From Litomosoides sigmodontis (taxonomy: Eukaryota; Nematoda; Chromadorea; Rhabditida; Onchocercidae), in NCBI GenBank assembly GCA_963070105.1, contig OY718808.1:372001-436000 (forward strand): a stretch of DNA of 64,000 nt, given 5' to 3'. The notes under the pieces are model-generated. The model searched no databases. It was not told the origin of the DNA and was given only the letters and a program-made list of their open reading frames with translations. Shown one piece after another: positions 16,641 to 30,416 of the stretch. Each line of letters begins with the position of its first letter. Positions within the stretch are counted from its first letter, which is position 1. The position numbers and the translations under genes are program-made.

Positions 16641-18890
16641 CACCAAGCTCGTTGACCACTGCCACATAGTTATCTTCCAATGGTCGGTGATCTCTTCAGA
16701 ACTCTTGACATTTTTGCGAAGTTCTTTAAAAACTCGTTAAATAGATGTTTTATTAATGCTGCTGCTGTGCTATATCACTGTTTAATGGACCACTCATTTA
16801 AACACATCCAAATTCGTTTTTTGTCTCTTTGCAAAGAAGAAATCAGTAAAATGGCAGATTAAGTATAACTTTCTTAATGCAGATATTGGTAAAGCTTAGC
16901 AGATGTATAGGCTATAGCCATGTTTCGTCCACAAATATTTTAATAATTAATAAGTTGAAAAGGAAAGTGCCGACACCATAGGTTTTTAGCAACATTCCGC
17001 AGCCAATGCTAAAACTATAACGTAAAATTGAGGCTATCAAAAGAACTCTTTACTTTTCAATAAACAGACATTCCGCGACTAATAACAACGGTGATATTAT
17101 TGGCAGACGAAAACACGAATTTTAATTTAATATTCACAATGCCATATATTTCAGAGGATGTGAGAAGCTTTCATCTTCACTCCTTAATGTTTGGTGTTGT
17201 ACTATTCTCATTTTTTGCTATTGTGTTTCAGTGCTGTTTTGTTTCGGTTAAAATCGTACAATAACTATAATTTAACCGTTCTTGTTTCACATTCCAATAT
17301 TATTTGCATTAAATTTACAGAGGCTTAATTTATTTAGCATGATAAAATAATGGAAGCATAAAAATACAACGAATGCATGCGTGAAGATTGCCAGGAGAAA
17401 TAATTGAAAATAAAGAATGAAAGAGCGCCTAAAACCACTGGTTCTTTTTTCCTCCATCAAAAGTCATTCCCTCTCTACACATGGCTAACTTTCGGTTAAA
17501 GATAATGGCAAAAGCTAATAAAGGAATAGATGAATAAAAAAATTGATTCCCTGCTTGGAATTCTCTTTTTTTTGGATTATTGACAGCAGTTTAAGAAAAA
17601 CATTTATTTTCAACGTTTATGAAAGGAAAGATTTCAGTAATTGAGGAGTAAAAAAATTGTGCCACAATGAACAAAACTTGAAGAAAGAAAATATCACAAT
17701 TTTATTACCCACTGAAAATTTGAAATTTACATTACAACTTCCATAAAAAAACTGTACCTGAAGTTTCATCACCTTTTTCATAAAATTTATCGTGACAACA
17801 CAAAGGAGCAAAAGTCAAGAATACAAACATCTCGACAGGAATTGCAGGCTGTACATAACCACAGACGGATCAACGCCTGAAGTGAGCGCTTTAGGAGTAT
17901 AAAAAATGATCAACATGAGACTCAAATTAGAGCTTGTTAATTTAATGTCGGCTGCTTGACGAAACGTTTCTCATTATGACTGAAAATACGCTTACTACAA
18001 CAACAGACGGAAATTTCAATGATTTCTACACTTTTGTTTTTTGTTACATTTCACCACAGAAAATTTATAAAAACGAATGAAACTATAATAGCTCAGCAGC
18101 TACCAAATTATATGACAGAGAAGTAATATCACTTGTACGTTTAACTCGTATCCCAGCAAATTTTACATGGAATATGGAATACCGATACTTCACCTGTAAA
18201 GATCAAAATGTTGACAATCTCTCAACACATCTTTGCTCAGAATTAAAAATTTAGTGACTATTTTTGAAAATCAGAAAAAAAACGACTAAAACGTACCCAT
18301 TTACATGATCTTTCCTTCTCCAAGAAATAGGTGCAAGTTAACGCATCTGAATGTAAGAAAGATAAATGCTAAAGAACGAGTCATTTTAGAGCTTAAAAGG
18401 TAAAGATTGTCTAGACAGATTACTTAGAAGTGTGACGGGGAATTTTTTCCAACTTCGAATGAATTCTGCACAGAAATAATAAAAGAACGAAATATTCGCA
18501 CATTAATCATTGGAAAACTATATATGAATCAAGAAGCGAAAGTCACTAATTGTGATATTCATAGAAAAGTAAATCAACACAACTTTCACTTCTGCCTTGA
18601 AATTTTAGATGTATTAAAATTCCAACCAGTTTCAAAAATTCATATTTCTTGTTGGTCGGACCTCAGCTATCCGCAGTTCCTTCCCGGATTAACAGAAGAA
18701 GCCATAATACGGTTTAAAGATCTCTTTGATTTTGTAGAGCTTTGAAAACGACATAGTCTGAACATATAAACAGCTCGGAACATGAAAGCAAGCAAAATTG
18801 AAATTGAATTCTTGGTTATATTAAACATGGATGGAAAAGCATCATCATAGCAAGAGGAGATAATGCATTGAATTCTGTCTTCTAAGAGGT

Positions 18891-21186
18891 TCATGAAACT
18901 GCGCAGCCACTTAGACTGTTTGGATCTCGCTCTGTTTCATAGACCTTCTCTTCCTGTACAGGTGACAATGATTTGCCGCTTCTTTTCACTCTCGAGAAAT
19001 CCGGCATTTTTGCTTTTGATAAATCAAATGCTTCGTAAACGGCTTGTGTCCACAACTATAAAGAACAAATCTCACAAACATGTGCACGTGAAATGGAATT
19101 AAAAATCAACTCACTGCGTAATAAAATCCTGTGAGAAAACGTTATAACTATGAGTTACCGGGCTCATGTTCGGCATCACGAATGGCTCTGCTTCAACCAA
19201 ACCAAAAGTAGGCTTTCCTTCCAGTTCTGGACACATGTCTGGCACTTTCTGGTGATAGATAAAACCATTTTCACGTTCAGCCTTTTCCGTATGTCGCTCA
19301 AGCAGTGGTCGAATACGCCGAAAAAATAGGTGAGACTCAGGTTTTGCAGTGGCACCTAAAAAAAGTGTTTCTTAAAAATACCTGAAACATAACTCACAAA
19401 AACGTTCTAAGATAATTTTTTTTGGATGCTTTACTACCTACATATAATTCTACAGGTTGTCAGAATGCTTTCTTCAAATAGACAAATGAAAGAAATCTGC
19501 CTAACCTGGTCCATTGGTCTTTCGATATTTTCCAGCAAAGTCGACAGCAACATCGAAGCATGAAACTCCCTCTCTGCACGCTCTTATTGCATCTCCACAT
19601 TTATCTTCGGATAATAGACTTTCACCCAAAAAAGCATAAGCGAATGCCGTATATATTTGTGATTTAAATTGCAGGTAATAACGCCATTTTCCAAACAATG
19701 ATTGATCTAATTTTCCGAGGCTTTGGTCTAAATATTGTCAAATTTAATTTGTTTTTTAAATTGCAGTAAGTGCAAAGACTGCTCATCGAGTTAAAGAATA
19801 ATTTTGATTGAATATTAAACAAAACATAAGGAATGCGCTTACTTCTAAATGCACAAAATATTAGAATGTGGTTGTTTTAAATGAATTAAATATGAACAAA
19901 GCTAGCAACTAAATTAATACACCTAATCAAAATATTAGCAAGTTCAAGGCTAAAATGAAAAAATTTGCAAATTTTCCCAAAACTGACCTGCTTGCATGAA
20001 TAAATGACTGGTCTCATAAGCCAATGCAGTAATTATACCAGCACTATGTTTCAGTTCAATAGCTCGTGCCACAGTAATTTCTTGTGCTTCAGCTGTGAAC
20101 TGATGGATATAAGCAGTAAGTACCGCTGGGTCAAAATCCGAACCCGGGAATGAAATCAATCCAGTAACTTTACCTGAATTTAAATGATTGGTGCTTCAAG
20201 AAAATTAAACAAATAAAAGTGTCGGTAAATGTGAAATGATGTAGATTAAAACATCAGCAATCTATATTTAAAGTTCTTCACAACTTCTCCAAGTGAGGCA
20301 CCTGCATTTTCGCGTACAAATATCAATATTCCAGCGGAGCGTCGCAAACAAGTATGTGCTTTTTTAGCATCACCTTCAAACACTTCATCTTTTGCCGCAA
20401 TCCATGCCGCATGTTTCGATAACCACAAAGCCATATTAACACACATATTCAACACTTCATACCAACTGTCACTAGCCTCACTGAAATTATTACGTGACAA
20501 CACTTATGACAGCTTTGTAACCCAATAAATAAGTTGAATTTTAATGCAATAATTGATGATAAAAAATTATGTGCTTACGTCGCTTCCATGCCAAGCATTG
20601 AATTAGTCCATCGAAATCGAATAATTGTGGAAAGTTTGCTAGTTTTCGCATCGGTATCTTTACCACTATTGACGGCAAAAACAAAACCACTAAACAGCGA
20701 CAGATACTGCTTGAAATTCTCATTTAACAAATCCAGATCATTACTAGCATTCTTAAAATGATCCAACAGATGATTACGCCTTAAGCGAAGTTCACTGAAA
20801 TGAACACAATACATCTCTGAACCACATGTAATTTTGAATTAGCTGTAACGTAATTTCCGTCATAAAAACGCATTTCAACGGTATTGTCACAATGAATGAC
20901 AGAAATCCTGTGCGAAAAGTTTGTTGACTGTAGTGCAACAATGCATTGCGACGCCTTCAACCATATTTAAATATCAAATATCAAGCTCTTCCGTACAGAA
21001 TACAATCATATCAATAAATCCCACTACATATCACAAAAGTTTTACGAAAGTAGAAGTCGAAAGTAAATGAAAATAGCATACACACTTGCAAATTTTCGAT
21101 GCCTGTGGAGTGGTAAGAATTGATTTGAGCTGAAAATCTACATGTTCAGTTGCTTTGATGGGATTTCGATGGAACCAATGTGCCAT
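18891..21186 (-). CDS. BROX: BROX-like BRO1-domain protein, C-terminal CaaX box
   Basis: Seven exons: 21186-21086, 20794-20579, 20480-20302, 20173-19988, 19727-19506, 19355-19159 and 19055-18891. All phases match, giving 421 residues (human BROX about 411). The N-terminus [16 protein letters not shown] and blocks such as [38 protein letters not shown] and [12 protein letters not shown] align with BROX along its whole length. The last exon supplies [16 protein letters not shown] and ends CAVS, a prenylation (CaaX) motif at the same place as CYIS in human BROX. BRO1 domains bind the ESCRT-III subunit CHMP4; BROX acts at the nuclear envelope and endosomal membranes. Exon 6 could read on to a stop at 19111, but that would drop the conserved C-terminus, so the spliced form is preferred. 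Confidence 0.95.
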
Positions 21187-23448
21187 TTTAAATCCGTTCC
21201 GTTAAGAAACCATTTCTTTTCCTGCAATTAAATAAGCTACAAAATAAAATGCCTGACATGCATGCTAGCTTGCTAAACCCAATGAAAAAAATATACGTAA
21301 TGAGAGTTTGAATTCTGATAATGAAAGTAAATCAACAACCACTAAATCAAAGAATTTATTGGAAAAGTTTGTTAAATAGACATTACACTCATTTATCATC
21401 TATTCGTAAATCGGCTCGATCCTTTATTTGCCAACTGGTATTTGAAATTTTTTCAGTGAAAGTGATTTAAAATTTCTGACAATAGAATAAGGCACATTAC
21501 TGGGCGATCAACTGAAGGAAGACAGTATCAAAACATCTACCCTAATAATAATGCAGGAAATGAAAAATCAGCTGATTTCACCCACCGAGTTCTTTAGAGA
21601 AAAAAATGAAATTTAAATATCGCTCTCCGATGACAAAACAATCTTGAATTCATACACGTTATTTCAAAGAAATCCAACCTACGCCATCTCTCAAGTCATA
21701 CCGTTCCTCTATCCCTCGCAACTGGTTTAACACCTCCCCAAGCAACAGCAACCCCTCCGTCACTCATTATATCTCATGAGTCAGGTTGCTACCGTAAGCA
21801 TATTTTCACTTTCGGAATACGCTGCTTGCAGTAGCTTTCTATTGTGAAGCCATTAAGGTGCAGATAAGAAAAGCGAAAAGAGTTAAGAACTGAAATATCA
21901 TCTTACCAATCAATGCCACTGACCAGGTTCACTGCCACATCCTCACCCGAGAATCTGGCGCAGTCTAAAACGAGAGTTAATTGTGATCATAATACGCCTA
22001 TGCAACCTTTTCACCAAACTGGAAGTCACAATGAGTCCGTGAATACTTTATTCACTACTACAGTTTTAAAGTAATAATTCTAAAATACTTTCCAATTCAG
22101 ATATTATTCATCACAACAATTATTTAGCAATATTACTTGCATTGATTCGTTCCGATCCTTCGTAATTTGAGAAAGAAGCGCTCTTAGTTTGCTCAATCAT
22201 TCAATTAATTTTTCAGTCTTCTGACTTTTGCATTCTTCACTCCCTTAATTCACAGAAGGTGTTAAAATGTTAGACAGATGGGCTGCTTACTTTAGAATTT
22301 GAGAAGTTCGATACAAAAGGAAATAATTTTTACGCAATTTCGAAACAACGCCCTAACAGATGGCCATGAGAGAGAAACATCGAACACTCTAACTGCTCAT
22401 AAAATTCTGCTTCAAGAAGTACAATGGTAAAAAATCCTGTCAGAAGTGAAGTTGCTCATTGCCATTGAAACACAACAACTAATACTTAGCTTTAGATCAA
22501 AGTCGAAATTTCTGTTTTCCTCATACGTTTCAGTTTCGAAATGTCGGAATGTAAAGAACTATCCTATTCATTTTGTAATGTTAAGTGGAACAATCCTAAA
22601 AAGTTTAAATCTCATTATATTTAAAATCCAAATTAAAGTTTGGGTTACATTCGAGATAATTCTCTAATATTTCAAACAACTAAATGAGTGAGTTTCCATT
22701 TGATAATCAGTATGATGCACGACAAAGCAAAACTTATTTTCAATTCAGCGAATTACACTTATCATTAATAAGTAAGTAATCTGTGGAACCTACCGTTTTT
22801 AACACGTTCTATTGTATTTACCCACATAGCTAAAATTGGCAAAATGAAAAAATTGAAAAACAAAATCGGAAGATTTCGAATATAAACTTCTGCTTATAAT
22901 TGTAATGGGTTATTTTAAATTGGATTCTTATTCAGCGGGTGGTTGCATCATAAATATTGGGAATACATTTAATACTTGGAACAGGACTGTGTCTAAGGTA
23001 CCTTCAAATGTATGTTCCATTTTTTGGATTCCAACAAATTGAAATCAATTTTATTATTGAGTGATCGAAGTTGTCTTCGAGCTTCCCAGCAGTTTTCAGA
23101 TTGACAAATATTTGTTGTTAGCTATAGAGAATCCATCCACGTAGCACAATTACTAATTGGCAATTTGAAAAAGTTAACTCTTTATGTGGAAATTTTTCAT
23201 TACTAAAATTAGGAAAATATAAAAATCTGAATGGCTTCACTAACTGGTAATGTATTACAAATTAGGCAATTAAGCGAACAGTACCTTTCTTCCTAAGCAG
23301 GGAAGCAGCATTCGCTTAAAAACAGTTGTAAATTTCAGCAGGACAAACTTGTACATACTGTGGACGTAGAAAGAGAAAGAGGAAAAGAGAGAAGAGAAAG
23401 GAAGCGAAAACGAGAAAAAATATTAAAAATTTGTGAAACGAATTAAAA
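21187..23448. other. Divergent intergenic region between BROX and the repeat-protein gene
   Basis: The BROX gene leaves to the left and the next gene to the right, so promoters for both should lie here. No exon with recognisable homology was found, and no TATA or spliced-leader acceptor could be fixed with confidence. Confidence 0.5.
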
Positions 23449-26140
23449 ATGGTGAATATGGCATTTGCTGCGGTGTCCCTACTACTTGATTTTTCCATTT
23501 CATTAATTATTATCACGTTTATTTCGTTACAACTTTTGCCACTCGCAACATATGCGCTGCCAACATGTTGTTGTTGCTGTAAAGTAAGTTATGGCTTTCT
23601 TTTACTTTTGCTCTTTTGCTCCGATTAAAATAAATGAAACTGTCAAATTTTAAATTAACAAAATTTTGTCTAAGGCGAATTTTTCACCAGTAATTGATAG
23701 TAATTATTAAAATGTAGTAAATGAAAACACTGGATAAGTAATGGTGTCATATGATTTGTTTGCTAAGATTAGCTAAGGATTAATTTCTCAAGAAATTTTT
23801 TTGAAAGAACCATTCATAACTTTATTGAATGAATGAAAATGAATGTTGAGAAGAAGAAAAAGAAGAGGAAGAAAGCAATTTTAGAAGATGATGAGGAGGA
23901 GGATAACGCGAATGAAACGATGCTTAAAAGTTGGTAAATTATTGGAATCAATAAGTGCCTAAAATTTACCTCTAGCTTCTGGCACTATTTAAGTCTATAT
24001 TTGCTAAAAACGAATGTTACAGCGAAACCTGCTGTCCCTCGAACGGATGCTTTCAAGCTTGCTGTCCCTCAAACGGGTGCTTTCAAGCCTGCTCATCTGC
24101 CACAACGACCAGTTCAAGGAGGTTTAGCCGGCATACACGACCCAAACTATCAAGTAATACTTTTTTCACTTTCAAGTTATCAAACTGCAAGTTGACTTTA
24201 AGCAAAAGCTAAAACCAGATCACGTTGGCTAAACTGCACTTGAACTTTTTTCCTTCATTTAAATTTGAGGGAAAAAAGAAATTCTTTTTGACATTTTTGA
24301 ATTGAATTGGAAAATAATGTACTGGCAATGGAGATGACAAAAATAGAAGAAACACTATAAGAAACAGTCTAATTGATAAAAAAAATAAAAATTACAGACT
24401 TTAGCTGGTATCGGTGCTGATATCTTCGGCGGTGATAAGCAAGCAGGGGATGGAGGTGGTGCCAGTCCGGTAATTCAACCGAAAGCACCGACACAAGGCG
24501 GAATTGTCGGTGCTCACGATCCAAACTATCAGGTAATTGAAACTTTCCAGGTCATTGATACCTTAGGGACTCGAATAATCTCGAAACTTCTGAGAAGGCA
24601 AAAAAGAGAAAAGAAGTAGTCCTCATATTTTACAATGGTTTTTTCCTCATCCAAACTTATAGAATATGTCCAAAACATGTCCATGATTTAAATTACTTAA
24701 AGGTCAGGAGAATAAAACTACAACTGAGGTTTCTAGCTGATCAATAAGTTAGTGTAATTTTTTTGAAAATATTAAATGAATTGTTTCAATATTAAAAGTT
24801 TTGAAATAAAAATTTTGCACGAAATTAGACCTTGGCCGGTATAGGTGGAGACATATTTGGAATGGATAAGGCAGGTGGTGGTGCCGGTAATATGAAGAAA
24901 CCGGAAAATGAAGGTGGCGTAGCCGGTACATTTGATCCGAATTATCAAGTAATTCATATTGACTTAAATACCTCAAACTTCCGACAATTTATGCCAATTT
25001 TGAAGAAGCTTTTGAAATTTTAGCATCCTTCAACTTGTAATAGAAATTCGTTTTAGACACTAGCCGCTGTAGCAGGTGATATCTTTGGCGTAGATAAGAA
25101 AAATGAACTACCTGCGCCTGTTCGTGCTCCTAATTCGCCACAAGGAAAGGTATGCAAAGAACCGTAAAAATCTTTTTCAATTTTAGAAATTAAGATTTAA
25201 AAGTTTAGAATGCAGAAATTATGCTAAATGGTAGATTATTTCGAACATCGAAAATCAACTAATTAAAAACGTAGAAGAAATTATGGTTTTTTACCTAATA
25301 GCAAAAAAAAATTATATTTTAAGAAAACAAAAGCAATAAGGCTGGAGAGAAGATAAATTAAAAAAAGCTTTTTTATGAGCTAAAAAAATTTCTACACTCG
25401 GTCTTATATGCCAATTTCAACCGCAGTTCTATGTACTAATTAGTTGAGATGAATTTATAAATGTAAATTATATATAGGCTGGAACATTTGATCCGAATTA
25501 TCAAACATTAGCCGCTATAAATCAAGATATCTTTGGGGCTGATAAAAAAGTTGGCGAAAATGTGAATATTCGAGCACCTGGAGAGAAAGATAAAAAAGTA
25601 AATCTTTATTATTATTGTTGTCACCAAGTCAGATTAGTTCGTAGGAAGCGATGGTGAAAGCGAAGGCAGTGAGAAGCACAGGACAACTGATATTCGCTTT
25701 GCTATCTGATAAAAAATATTTTAGCATTAGAATGGGATGTTGCAGCCAGTTTTTCTAATTGTCCACGGGGAATCTCACAATAATAGATTGGTGTTTTCCA
25801 ATGTTAGCCATCCGTTGAGAAGACTATTCATAAGCAATACGAGCTATTGAAATAATTCATGATGTACTCTTTTTAATGAGTGTAGGAACAGTTGCATCGA
25901 ATAGTTTTGTACCGATTCCCCTGAGATTTACCACATTGTTCGACGAAATAAGTCATATGTTGCTTAAAACAATACGTTCCACTTCATTTATATGCTAGGA
26001 AGGAAAAGAATTGCACTGATTGGTTTAAAAGAACAATCATAAATTGACTAGTATTACAGGCTGCAACATTCGATCCGAATTATCAAACATTAGCCGCTAT
26101 AAATCAAGATATCTTTGGTGCTGATAAGAAAAAGTGGTGA
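23449..26140 (+). CDS. Exon-coded repeat protein with DPNYQ-TLA-DIFG-DK units (unrecognised)
   Basis: Eight-exon model, all phases consistent: 23449-23583, 23885-23933, 24023-24153, 24398-24532, 24829-24948, 25057-25149, 25478-25597 and 26060-26140; 287 residues. Residues 1-39 are a long hydrophobic segment (signal peptide or signal anchor), followed by CCCCCK and a basic stretch. Then come five units of form DPNYQ TLA(G/A)(I/V)xxDIFGxDK, separated by Gly/Pro/Lys linkers. In units 1-3 a phase-0 intron falls exactly at Q|T; units 4 and 5 are uninterrupted and nearly identical in DNA. Exons 3-8 are well supported. Exons 1-2 are an inference from a perfect GTAAGT donor and the only phase match; other 5' ends are possible. 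I do not recognise the family. If the basic cluster is cytosolic, the poly-Cys would be a palmitoylation site and the repeats cytoplasmic. Confidence 0.8.
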
Positions 26141-27553
26141 TAAATAAATGTAAATATGATAGTGATATAAATTTAAAATACCTCCAATCACTAAAAAGTT
26201 TTTCCCACATTTTCAAGTGAAACGTTAATTTGGTTTGTTTTAATATAAAACAACATGAAGAAAAACGGAAACTATAGACTTAAAAATGACAGAGTGCATT
26301 GGTATTCTTGTTGAAAAATGACACTATTGGATCAGATAATTCAGATAGAATGTGAAATTGATCCAACGAACTGATTACTCGATTATTATTAACCCATGCA
26401 CTATTATATACATCATTTAAAGCCTCTTTAGCATAATTTAAACATGAACATGACTACCATTGTTAGCACAATTTACCAATCTTGCTAAAATTGAATTTGA
26501 AATATGATTTCATGGAATATGCGACGTACTCAAATGACGAAATACTTGAGGTTAATTAAGGAAATACGAAGAGTGGGGGTAGAAGTAAAAAATCAATTGT
26601 GCAACAATTCATCTCTGAGCACCACTAGAACTCATGAGCAAGTCATTCTAACTGTTTAGTAGTGTTATATCAAACACAGCCCACAGAAATGGACATTTAA
26701 GTTACAACTAAGCTATAAATCAAACTCGTACATCTGCCATTGAACAAGAAATGCACACTGCTCGTGAAGTTGATTATTTATCAAAACATTAGGCAGTACT
26801 ACAATACACGGTTACCATTGGATGAATTCACAAATGGGTAACACTTTTGAAATATTTCGGGTTCTAATTCCAGCGTTTAAAATTAGTCAGCAAATTAACC
26901 ATTACGAACATTCCCTGTAACGTTTGTGGCAGTATAAAACGAAAAAATGGGAAAAAAAAGAGAAATTAATTTTTCCTTTCGCCACAAAAATTGGTTCGGT
27001 TATGTTAAACTTACTGAACTCGAAATTAAAAAAATTTTCCATTGTTCTCATTACTTCTAGTCACTATCCAATTATGAAAGTTTTGATGACACCAGGTGGA
27101 AAAGTAACGGTTTTATATTGCGGTGTTGATAACACCACACATTTTCAATGCATATTATTTGATGCAGATATACTCGAAAAGCCAAGTACAATATTTTGAT
27201 GACAGACACAACTGAAAAAAAAGTGTTTACAGATACGTAAATAAAAAAACACAAGCATTTTTGACGAACATCTAAAAGGGATGTGTGTATAACTCAGCTT
27301 TGTATAAGGAAATTTATAAGTTTAAGCTAAACCTGACGCTGGCTAAGTCATGAAATTTACGCTAAGGGATTTTACAGAACATTAACTTGAAGTTGAGTAA
27401 CAAGATATACTTTTAATTTAAGATTTACATACTTTCAAAGTTTTGGTCTACTGCAAAATTCGTTCGCACGAATTTTGCAATAATTTAATCTCGGCTAACA
27501 AAAACGAATCCTAGTATCCTACAGTTTCACATTTCAAACAGTCACTACGAACA
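26141..27553. other. Convergent intergenic region between the repeat-protein gene and NAA10
   Basis: Contains AATAAA at 26143-26148, very close to the repeat-protein stop codon. An open stretch at about 27060-27199 (+), opening after a TTCTAG acceptor and including TPGGKVTVLYCGVDN, looks somewhat coding but I could not link it to other exons or a family. A short frame at 26520-26660 (+) beginning MRRTQMTKYLR is equally unsupported. Confidence 0.4.
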
Positions 27554-28986
27554 TTAATTATTTTTCTGCTTCCTTGCATGTTCTCTTTCTTCTTTGGTAC
27601 TGAAAAATGCTTTCCTATCTGCTGGCTCAATATTGTTTTCCATTGCAAATTGCACCAACGGACGTTTCATTGCATAAGCATCTTCACCATCAGCATAATA
27701 TTTTGGTTCCACATCAGAAATTTCAAATTTCAACGTGTTCTATAAAAACAATTTCATTAATTGGCATTATCATCTCTTCTCTTTTTACCCATACTTGAAT
27801 ATATTCCTCTTTTAACTTTTAACAACTTCTATCAATTATAATATTTATTCCCAATCTTTTTTCCTTCTTCTAAATTATAGCATTTATCGTAAGATAAAAA
27901 TCGCCGACGACTGGAATAATTTTCAATCATTACCTCAGAACTTACGAATGATTTTCAATTGATTTAACACCTCAATGATTTCAATAGCTCTTAAGTTTTC
28001 TAAAAGATTTGAATGCAGACTGAAATCTAGAAGAAAAATTGGATGTTAAAATGGACACTGGAAGATTAAAACTATTTAAATAAGAAACCTGATAAAGATT
28101 CAATGCAGCCCTGTTTGAGACACGCACGTGAAGTGACACGTAACGGGCATTGAATGTTTCAATCATTGCGCGAGCCGTTTGATCCATTAACTTTTGGGCA
28201 AGACCTAGACGGCGGTACGAACGCTTGACAGCCAATGAGGTTATGTGACCATGTGGCTCATCATCTGCTTCCTCTTCCATTTTTGCCAACACATAGCCGA
28301 CAATATTGCCCTACAGTTACTGATTTCAGAAAACTGATCCCTCGATAAAAATGAAGAATCAACAGCCGCATCAGAAGTGGAGATTTCATAACAAATCTTC
28401 AAACAACTTATAATTTCAAAGATAAAAACTCCGTAGAGCATTTATTTTCTACCTTCTTACTAAATATTTTGCTTATATTCTATTCTTATATCTTAAATAT
28501 TCTTATAAAAATGATAAATATTCTGCTTTTCCGAACATACGCTCTTCCTCTGCAATATTATTCTTGAAAAAATCTATTTCAAGCATCAATTACAAATTTA
28601 GACGATCACAGTCAAACCTCGCAATTATACTAAAAAATCTAACGACTCATTAGAATCTCTTATCATCCGCCTTCTATCCTTAGCTATATAAAACGGCTGC
28701 AGTCAACAAAAAACTTAGAAATAACCCTCATGGAATGATACCAATAAATTCTTCATACTTTATACACCAGAAGACTTAAAATTTCCGCAGTTTACTGACT
28801 GTTTCCTGCCTCCCACTGAAAGCCATTCGCTTCTCTTACCTTATCATCTTCGGCAACATATGACAACTGCGGCCATGACAATGCATGATAAAAGTAATAC
28901 TTCATTTGATAATTTTCCGGCAGACATAACAAATTGCAGTGTTGCGTATTCAGTAAATCATCCGCCTTCGCTACTCGAAGATTCAT
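27554..28986 (-). CDS. naa10: N-alpha-acetyltransferase 10 (NatA catalytic subunit)
   Basis: Three exons, 28986-28840, 28310-28089 and 27739-27554, all phase 0, 184 residues. It is almost identical to metazoan NAA10 in the GNAT domain: [33 protein letters not shown], then [20 protein letters not shown], with the acetyl-CoA loop R82-R83-L84-G85-L86-A87, and [19 protein letters not shown]10 with the scaffold NAA15 acetylates nascent N-termini after Met removal at the ribosome. The tail is short and charged ([12 protein letters not shown]) and lacks the long Ser/Asp/Glu-rich extension of human NAA10 (235 residues); I recall C. elegans DAF-31 as similarly short. Exon 2 reads on past its donor into a stop; the splice is required by the homology. 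Confidence 0.97.
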
Positions 28987-30416
28987 TCTTTCATCGATTC
29001 TGAAATTATCAATGCTATCGATCTATTCAAGTTTCGAAATTAACCCGATTATTAATGTTTCATCTAATTTTTGCCAGTACTATTATTCCCATTCCTCCAT
29101 GCTTCAAGAATCCACACCTCTCTCTACATTAACCGAAAACACGTCTGCGTAAGACAAAAAAGACAATCGCCGCCAAACACAATCCCACCCTACCACCACT
29201 CGTTGAAAATCCCGAAACGCACGCCTACAGAAGACACACTATTTCATGGCCTTGAATGCAAACGGCTAATTCCCAGCACAGTTCTGACTTGAAGTTAAGT
29301 AAAAACATGTGTGCGAGTGTGAATTTCATACAGGTGATTAAGATTAAATTGAATTAATCTGGTTCGAAAATCCAAAAACTTGTTTCTTCTAATTTTCTGT
29401 GCATTCCATAAGAGATACACGTGTACTACAAACGATAGGAATATTGAGATTGATTTCTGCTTTACTGTATTGTTTGCATGTCATCGAAATCTAAGTGAAA
29501 TATTTTACTCGTTTTATACATATTCTTTAACTAGCAATGCTCGACTTCATGGAACCATTTATTATTGTTACCGGTTATTAGCTCTTGCTTGAAGTATATT
29601 TGAGCTTAAAACTTGAAATACAACTCTACAACCGCTAATATTAATTCCTTCCTTTAAATTTCCAATTACCGCATGATAAATAAATGCAGAAATTGGTGCG
29701 CTTTAAACCACACCGTATGGAGCAAACATATTTCTAATCATTCTTATCCCTGTTTTTCGCCTATTATCCTTATCACTACTGCTACTGCCTTCCTTATCGA
29801 TAATTGTTAAAATTTCAATATGATAACAATACGAAATCATAGTGTAATGTAAACTTAAATCTGTAGTTTTTTTTCCTTTATTTATTATAAATCTTATTCT
29901 CTCATTATTTCGATTCATAATCTTCCTCGTCCTTATTTATCAAAGATCTGTATAATTGAATAGTCACATAATTAAACAGCAAATCTACGGACTGGCAGCT
30001 ATGATGACAAGCGAGACACTTTAAGTGAAAGTTGCTCCTAGTTAAGCTTGACACATCAGACTTCATTATTTCTGACCAAGAAGAAGACTTAAATTAAAAT
30101 ATTCCATGCCAATACTACTATATATAATTTATATATAAAAAAACGTATAACTTCCTACCAGCGTCTTCCGTTTTAAAACTGTTTACAATTTAATGTAATT
30201 AATTAAATTAATCACATAACGATCGTTTCTTACGCGTTTCTCTTCTATTATCACTTGTTATCTTCTGCTAATTTTCGTGTGAACTGTCAAAATTCAATGT
30301 TGCGTTGCTTACAATATCGATATTTTTTTTATTTATAAATATTTTTCACGTAATTTTGACTTTGTTCACACGTTATCATCAATCTTCTCTCCCTCTTCCT
30401 TATTTACATCGATTAG
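28987..30416. other. Intergenic, divergent promoters
   Basis: Lies between the NAA10 start (minus) and the cysteine-rich gene (plus). No recognisable exon. It contains a TATATATAATTTATATATA near-palindrome around 30116-30140. Confidence 0.5.

Larger units (their letters stand above)
10739..18890. other. 8 kb with no recognised gene; likely globin promoter region and intergenic DNA
   Basis: I found no exon chain with family support. Contents of note: a (CT)n tract at 12026-12044 and a (GA)n tract at 12325-12344; a GC-richer patch near 13780-14080 with CAACAACAACAACAAC; a decayed copy of a repeated coding-like element near 16490-16640. An open frame at 12721-12954 (-) and one at 16680-16862 (+) lack recognisable homology. 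Confidence 0.45.
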
